The notes under the pieces are model-generated. The model was not told the DNA's origin, ran no database searches, and worked only from the letters and a program-made list of their open reading frames with translations. This document shows positions 6,197 through 10,363 of a stretch of 10,363 bases of DNA, one piece after another. Origin of the DNA: Balneolales bacterium (GTDB lineage: Bacteria; Bacteroidota; Rhodothermia; Balneolales; Natronogracilivirgulaceae); the NCBI GenBank assembly GCA_007116685.1, contig SKIC01000206.1, forward strand, positions 1 to 10,363, in the 5' to 3' direction. The stretch's first letter is position 1, and the number at the start of each line of letters is the position of its first letter. The position numbers were made by a program, and so were the translations under genes.

Positions 6197-8083
6197 ATGC
6201 GTTTTTTGTTCTTGAGCTTCCTCATAATGTGTTCAACAGTTGTTATAGCGCAGGATTTACGATTCACCATACTGCATACAAATGATGAACATTCAACCTT
6301 GCTTCCTGCACCTTTAGCAGATTACCATCCTGAAATAGAAGGTTCAGCTTTAGGAGGCTTTGCTCGATTAGCAAGTAAAGTCAAGGAGATAAGATCAGAA
6401 TCAGAGGAGCCCGTGCTGCTATTTTCCGGTGGGGATATCTTTGGAGGTTCTCCTTTCGCCTGGCTGATATTGGAAAACTATGCGACTGAACTGGAACTGA
6501 TGCAACATATAGGATATGACGCCATTGTAGTGGGAAATCATGAATTTGATTATGGGCCTGAGGTATTAGCAAAATATCTGGAAGTAGCGGGATATCCGGC
6601 TGCGAACGCTTCAACCACTCTCCTTTCATCGAATATACAAATTCCTGATGGTCATGCTTTGCATCTGGCAGAAATCCAGCCGTATAGAATTATGGAGTTG
6701 GAAAATGGGCTTAAACTTGGACTTTTCGGATTACTTGGAAAAGACGCCGTAAGTGTTGCTCCGTATGCTGAACCGGTAACATTTGCTGAACAGCACGAAA
6801 CGGCTGCAAAAATGGTCGAAATCCTAACTTCCAATGGTGCTGATGTCATCATTGCACTAACCCATTCGGGTATTCCTGAGGACAGAGATTTGGCCAGAGC
6901 CGTTCCTGAGATTGATATCATTGTTGGTGGTCATGATCATCAGGAAATTCACGAACCAATTGTTGAAGGGAAAACAGTAATTCTGCAATCGGGATATTAT
7001 CTGAGAAATCTGGGAAGGGCTCGTTTTTCTTACAATGCGGAAAATAGACGAGTACAAATTGAGAATACGGATGACGAACAGTTCCTAATTCCACTGGATT
7101 TTAACGTACCGGAAGATCCTGAAACAGCAAAAAAAATTGCAGCTTACGAGGAAAAACTTAATGAGGTGGTTTCCAGAATTATGGATGGCCAAATCACGGA
7201 TGTTCGTGAATCAGTAGCCACCGGGAATCAGAATTTAACGCGCCGTCCAGCCTTTTCAGAGACTCAAGTTGGTAATTTTGCCACGGATGCTATGCGTTTG
7301 ATCACAGAAAAAGTCACTGGTGAACGAGTACATTTTGCATTTCAGGGGAATGGTGTTTTGCGGGCAGATATAAACCCAGGCACCGCTGAATTCTCACGTT
7401 CACAACTCCCCTTTTTGGATTTTGCTACCATAGCTGGATTGGGAACCGGGCCTTCTTTTGGTCCCGGATATCCAATCGTATCGGTTTACTTAACAGGTGA
7501 AGAAATACACAGAGTACTTGAAATCTCTGCTTTGCTATCCCAATTCCTAGGGAACACATATTTTTTGCAAGTCTCTGGTTTGCGATATGAATACAATCCT
7601 CGAAATACCATTTTTTTCAGAGTCCCATTTTTAGGAACACCGATTCCAACCTATAGGTCTATTAGAAATGTTTGGCTGTATGAGGGCGAAAACATGCAAC
7701 AAGGTGATGAGTTTGTACCATTGCTTAAAGATGATAATCTCTACCATGTGGTTTCGGATTATTACGTAGCTTCTTTCATGCCAATGATTGGTGATTTATT
7801 ACCCAACCTTCAAATTGTACTAAAAGATGCTGATGGGAATCGATTAAATAGTATTGACGAAGCAGTGGTACACGTTGGTGAGCAAGAACTTAGCGTTTGG
7901 CAAACCTTAGTTGAATACGCACTTACACTTCCTAACAATCATATTCCGGACTATTATGAGCATACCGGAGATAGAATAATTGTAGTAAATACGTTTCCAC
8001 TTATTGCCTATCCTATCGCTGGCTTAGCGTTGATAATTGGAGTTATAGTCTGGTTTTTCGTGCGTAGAAAGGCAAAAAAATAA
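6197..8083 (+). CDS. Secreted UshA-like metallophosphatase/5'-nucleotidase with C-terminal membrane anchor
   Basis: A 628-residue phosphoesterase. Residues 1-18 are a signal peptide (cut near VIA|Q). The N-terminal calcineurin-like domain keeps all metal and catalytic residues: HTNDEH (D30, H32), SGGD (D80), GNHEFD (N114, H115, D118), LTHSG (H223) and GGHDH (H246, H248). The C-terminal 5'-nucleotidase domain is recognisable from SETQVGNFATDAM (354-366), NGVLRADI (385-392) and YPIVSVYLTGEEI (425-437). Two things are odd: the usual GGDGY-containing adenine-stacking loop is replaced by DYYVASFMPMIGD (521-533), and the protein ends in a hydrophobic helix (~601-623) followed by RRKAKK. Known relatives hydrolyse nucleotides or UDP-sugars in the periplasm; the substrate here may differ. 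The predicted topology puts the enzyme outside the cytoplasm, anchored in the inner membrane. No Shine-Dalgarno; the start is fixed by the signal peptide. Confidence 0.9.
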   Translation: MRFLFLSFLIMCSTVVIAQDLRFTILHTNDEHSTLLPAPLADYHPEIEGSALGGFARLASKVKEIRSESEEPVLLFSGGDIFGGSPFAWLILENYATELELMQHIGYDAIVVGNHEFDYGPEVLAKYLEVAGYPAANASTTLLSSNIQIPDGHALHLAEIQPYRIMELENGLKLGLFGLLGKDAVSVAPYAEPVTFAEQHETAAKMVEILTSNGADVIIALTHSGIPEDRDLARAVPEIDIIVGGHDHQEIHEPIVEGKTVILQSGYYLRNLGRARFSYNAENRRVQIENTDDEQFLIPLDFNVPEDPETAKKIAAYEEKLNEVVSRIMDGQITDVRESVATGNQNLTRRPAFSETQVGNFATDAMRLITEKVTGERVHFAFQGNGVLRADINPGTAEFSRSQLPFLDFATIAGLGTGPSFGPGYPIVSVYLTGEEIHRVLEISALLSQFLGNTYFLQVSGLRYEYNPRNTIFFRVPFLGTPIPTYRSIRNVWLYEGENMQQGDEFVPLLKDDNLYHVVSDYYVASFMPMIGDLLPNLQIVLKDADGNRLNSIDEAVVHVGEQELSVWQTLVEYALTLPNNHIPDYYEHTGDRIIVVNTFPLIAYPIAGLALIIGVIVWFFVRRKAKK

Positions 8084-8113
8084 ACATTTAAGCGTTCATC
8101 TAAATCTCAGTAG

Positions 8114-8153
8114 TTAACTTATACGAGCTCAGCTAGCTAAGTAATTTTCTTTT
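8114..8153 (+). terminator. Weak candidate terminator after the nucleotidase gene
   Basis: TTAACTTA (8114-8121) can pair with TAAGTAA (8138-8144), giving 7 pairs with one bulged A, around a 16-nt loop that itself contains short self-complementary AGCT blocks. TTTTCTTTT (8145-8153) follows at once. It lies 30 nt after the stop codon. The stem is AT-rich and would be weak, so this is tentative. Confidence 0.3.
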
Positions 8154-8230
8154 CAAATTTTGTAAATTCAGATTGAATTCTAAGCGAAACTAAACTATTA
8201 TAAATCACTTCGATTAAATGTCTGAAATCT

Positions 8231-8989
8231 ATGTTTGTATCCTGCATCGTAGTCGACGATGATATTATTAACATTCACACCCTCGAGTATCTTATTGAAA
8301 GTGAATGTTCACATTTGAACGTAATCGGCTCAGCTCAAAATATTACTGACGCACGCAAACTTCTTGAAATAGAGAAGCCTGATGTACTATTTCTTGATGT
8401 TGAGATGCCGGGAGGTACTGGATTCGACTTGATTCAAAGTTTAGATGAAATACCATTCAAAGTAGTATTTACTACGGCTCACGAACATTATGCCCTCCGA
8501 GCACTTAAAGCAAATGCTGTGGATTTTCTTTTGAAACCAATTGATGAAGAAGAATTGGTTGCCACTGAACAAAAGCTAGTTCAGCTAATTTCCTCTGAAT
8601 CAAAAAGCACTGATTATAAAAAAAATATCGAGAGATTCAGTAAAGAGGAAATCAGCGAAAACAAGGTATCCAGACTTGTTTTATCTGATGCGCAGGGTTA
8701 TAAAATTGTTCAGACAGAAGACATAGAATCTATTGCTGCTGAAGGCAATTACAGTAAAATTTATTTCGACGACAAAACATCCTATTTATCGGGGAAATCG
8801 CTAAGAGAATTAGAAGATATCCTCACAGAGACCGACTTCGTGCGTGTTCACAAATCAAATATCATAAACGTGAACAAATTAAAAGAAATAAAAACCGGGG
8901 ATAACAACCTGGCCATTTTAAATACCGGGATGACTATCCGGATTTCACGAAGGCGAGTCAGCGATCTTGTTAAGCATATCTCTGCATAA
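8231..8989 (+). CDS. LytTR-family response regulator
   Basis: A 252-residue transcription regulator. The receiver domain (~1-120) has the acidic cluster D9-D10-D11, the phospho-acceptor D56 in LFLDVEMPGGTGFD, the switch threonine in VVFTTAHEHY (T81/T82) and the conserved K102-P103. After a lysine/serine-rich linker (~121-145) comes a LytTR DNA-binding domain (~146-250) with VQTEDIESIAAEGNYSKIYF, the FVRVHKSNIINVNKL block (203-217) and ISRRR (238-242). All receiver catalytic residues are present, so it should be phosphorylated by a histidine kinase. The next gene, a beta-propeller sensor, overlaps its 3' end and is the obvious partner. Target genes are unknown; LytTR proteins usually bind pairs of direct repeats. 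No clear Shine-Dalgarno precedes the ATG; the start is fixed by alignment with the usual receiver N-terminus. Confidence 0.93.
   Translation: MFVSCIVVDDDIINIHTLEYLIESECSHLNVIGSAQNITDARKLLEIEKPDVLFLDVEMPGGTGFDLIQSLDEIPFKVVFTTAHEHYALRALKANAVDFLLKPIDEEELVATEQKLVQLISSESKSTDYKKNIERFSKEEISENKVSRLVLSDAQGYKIVQTEDIESIAAEGNYSKIYFDDKTSYLSGKSLRELEDILTETDFVRVHKSNIINVNKLKEIKTGDNNLAILNTGMTIRISRRRVSDLVKHISA
8950..8957 (+). promoter_or_regulatory. Ribosome binding site supporting the TTG start at 8967
   Basis: AAGGCGAG at 8950-8957, inside the 3' end of the response regulator gene, is purine-rich and resembles a Shine-Dalgarno sequence. It ends 9 nt before TTG 8967. It is one of the few such sequences ahead of a start in this window, and it helps choose this start for the overlapping sensor gene. 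Confidence 0.4.
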
Positions 8990-10363
8990 TTCCATTCGGG
9001 TTTTACTTTTATTTAGCTTTGTAATGTTACATAGCCAAAGTGCGAATGCTCAATTCGCAAAGCATTTCACAGCTGCTTCCGGCTTATTTAGTGAAAACAA
9101 CCACCATGTTTATCAGGATAACGAAGGTTTTGTTTGGATTGCTTCAGATGCGGGAGTGCATCGTTTTGATGGTGTAGAATTTGAACATTTTACCAGCGAT
9201 GATGGCCTGGGTAGTAATGAAATTTTCTACATTGGAGAGGATACTTATCAAAGAGTTTGGTTTCTCTCTTATGATGGTACTCCCTCCTACTTTTACAACG
9301 GTACGTTTTATAATCCGGAGAACACAGACTTTCTGAAAGATGCTGTCAGTAGCCAAATGTATACTCATTTATACATAGATGAGTTGGGTCGCGTTTGGAC
9401 AGGCTCTGATAATTCTGAAGTGTTCATGATTGATAATCAGGACGTACACTTATTAAAAATACCTAGTCAGACAAGTTGTAGGGTGCGTGCAATATGGACT
9501 GAAGACGATGTGGTTAATACATTCTGCGACAATAAATTATATAGCATAGATAGCGATTTCAACGTGACATTTGTGCGTAATACAGACTTGAACCTTCAAG
9601 AGTATAGCAGAGCTTATTCCGGCACAAATCAGTATTTATCTTCTTCTGTAAATAAAGTTTTTGATTTACGTAACCTTGATAAGCCTATTGTTACTCAATC
9701 TGATTTGAATAGAAACGTACTATTCACCTCATCAACTTTATTAGAGGACAATATACTTTGGGTAGGCACAAGTAATGATGGCATATTTGTAATCGATATC
9801 AAAAATGATAACCAAATCCTTGGGCACCATTTACCCGGATCTTTTGTGGGTAGAGTATTTCTTGATAATCAAAACAATATCTGGGCAAGTACATTAAATA
9901 ACGGCGTTCATTTCTTCCCAAACATCTACAGTCAGGTAACGCAGTACAATGCTGACAATGGTTTACTTTCTTCGAATATTCTTTCCCTCTTAAAACTGGA
10001 TGCAGATGATATTCTTGTTGGCGATGACCGTGGCCGTTTATTTCGTATTACTGATGGAATTCCGGAAATATTTCATGAAGAAGAGGATGTCAATATCAGA
10101 CACAGAATTGACCGATTATATCATATAGGACCCAACTCTTTCATCTATACCTCATCGTTTCATACACGCTGGTATAAAAATGGTGAAACTCACGAAATTA
10201 AAATTGAAATTGCTGATGAAGTCTATGCTTTAGCTTCTGTAAAGTCAATCTATCAGGTTGAAAACGATTTATTTTTTGCCGGGTCAAATGGAGTTCATCG
10301 ATTAGACATGAATTCTTCTACATATACGGCTGATATCATTCATACCGGTCGTTTTTCATCCAT
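8967..10363 (+). CDS. Two-component sensor with periplasmic beta-propeller (N-terminal part; 3' end cut by window)
   Basis: The frame is open from an in-frame stop at 8931 to the window edge, giving about 465 residues. It has no usable ATG: the first, at 9024, lies inside the signal peptide. TTG at 8967 gives a full signal peptide with Arg11, hydrophobic core VLLLFSFVML and a cut after ANA (residue 28), and has a plausible ribosome site. The mature part shows two-component-regulator propeller blades: QDNEGFVWIASDAGVHRFDG (W57), DELGRVWTGSD (W144), NILWVGTSNDGIFVID (W265) and NQNNIWASTLNNGVHFF (W306), and the phrase FTSDDGLGSNEI typical of the family. Known members have a propeller, a Y_Y_Y domain, one membrane helix and then a kinase or regulator domain; here those parts lie beyond the window. 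The neighbouring LytTR regulator suggests a LytS-type kinase (His_kinase domain), but this is inferred. It overlaps the regulator gene by 23 nt, so the two are co-expressed. Confidence 0.85.
   Translation, partial: MLSISLHNSIRVLLLFSFVMLHSQSANAQFAKHFTAASGLFSENNHHVYQDNEGFVWIASDAGVHRFDGVEFEHFTSDDGLGSNEIFYIGEDTYQRVWFLSYDGTPSYFYNGTFYNPENTDFLKDAVSSQMYTHLYIDELGRVWTGSDNSEVFMIDNQDVHLLKIPSQTSCRVRAIWTEDDVVNTFCDNKLYSIDSDFNVTFVRNTDLNLQEYSRAYSGTNQYLSSSVNKVFDLRNLDKPIVTQSDLNRNVLFTSSTLLEDNILWVGTSNDGIFVIDIKNDNQILGHHLPGSFVGRVFLDNQNNIWASTLNNGVHFFPNIYSQVTQYNADNGLLSSNILSLLKLDADDILVGDDRGRLFRITDGIPEIFHEEEDVNIRHRIDRLYHIGPNSFIYTSSFHTRWYKNGETHEIKIEIADEVYALASVKSIYQVENDLFFAGSNGVHRLDMNSSTYTADIIHTGRFSS

Noticed and set aside
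6652..6921. Minus-strand ORF of 89 codons inside the nucleotidase gene
   Set aside because: The opposite strand encodes conserved metal-binding and catalytic motifs, so this is a shadow frame.
8084..8230. Small RNA or riboswitch ahead of the response regulator
   Set aside because: Only a weak AT-rich stem with a T-run is visible, better explained as a terminator of the preceding gene; no conserved riboswitch core is recognisable.
8230..8237. TATGTTTG matching the Bacteroidota -7 element TAnnTTTG
   Set aside because: It overlaps the start codon of the response regulator and has no TTG at the right distance upstream, so it is a chance match.
9144..9368. Minus-strand ORF of 74 codons
   Set aside because: It lies wholly inside the propeller sensor gene, has no recognisable domain or signal, and is a shadow of that gene.

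Overview
The window looks like chromosomal DNA of a Bacteroidota-type bacterium or the related Balneolota/Rhodothermota group. The evidence is a TonB-dependent receptor paired with a DUF4249-type lipoprotein, a second receptor with an N-terminal carboxypeptidase-regulatory-like domain, a LytTR response regulator next to a beta-propeller sensor, AT-leaning DNA, and starts mostly without clear Shine-Dalgarno sequences. The genus cannot be fixed from the sequence.

Layout. (1) 2-1978, plus strand: the 3' part of a TonB-dependent receptor gene followed 9 nt later by a DUF4249-like outer-membrane lipoprotein, an uptake pair. (2) 2052-3353, plus strand: a stand-alone lysine-ketoglutarate reductase-type enzyme, complete and with no saccharopine dehydrogenase partner in view. 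(3) 3350-3453: a convergent gap packed with four copies of a GCTTGGGGCAGGT-type unit, ending in a perfect 13-bp hairpin. (4) 3470-5998, minus strand: a complete TonB-dependent receptor without a SusD or lipoprotein partner. (5) 5999-6196: a divergent intergenic region with a small inverted repeat. (6) 6197-8083, plus strand: a secreted UshA-like metallophosphatase/5'-nucleotidase with a C-terminal membrane anchor and a divergent nucleotide-binding loop. (7) 8231-10363, plus strand: a LytTR response regulator followed, in overlap, by the N-terminal part of its probable sensor. The sensor has a signal peptide and a two-component-regulator beta-propeller, has no usable ATG, and most likely starts at TTG 8967; it runs off the right edge.

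How the genes relate. The receptor/lipoprotein pair and the RR/sensor pair are convincing operons. The LKR-like gene, the lone receptor and the nucleotidase are probably separate transcription units; the receptor and nucleotidase share a divergent promoter region and could be co-regulated, but nothing in the sequence proves it. No stretch longer than 300 bases lacks a gene. I see no tRNA, rRNA, CRISPR array, transposase or phage gene. Overall this is a fairly ordinary envelope/nutrient-uptake/signalling region. The points most worth a second look are the repeat/hairpin cluster, the unusual nucleotidase and the overlapping TTG-started sensor; I did not find convincing evidence of a wholly new system.
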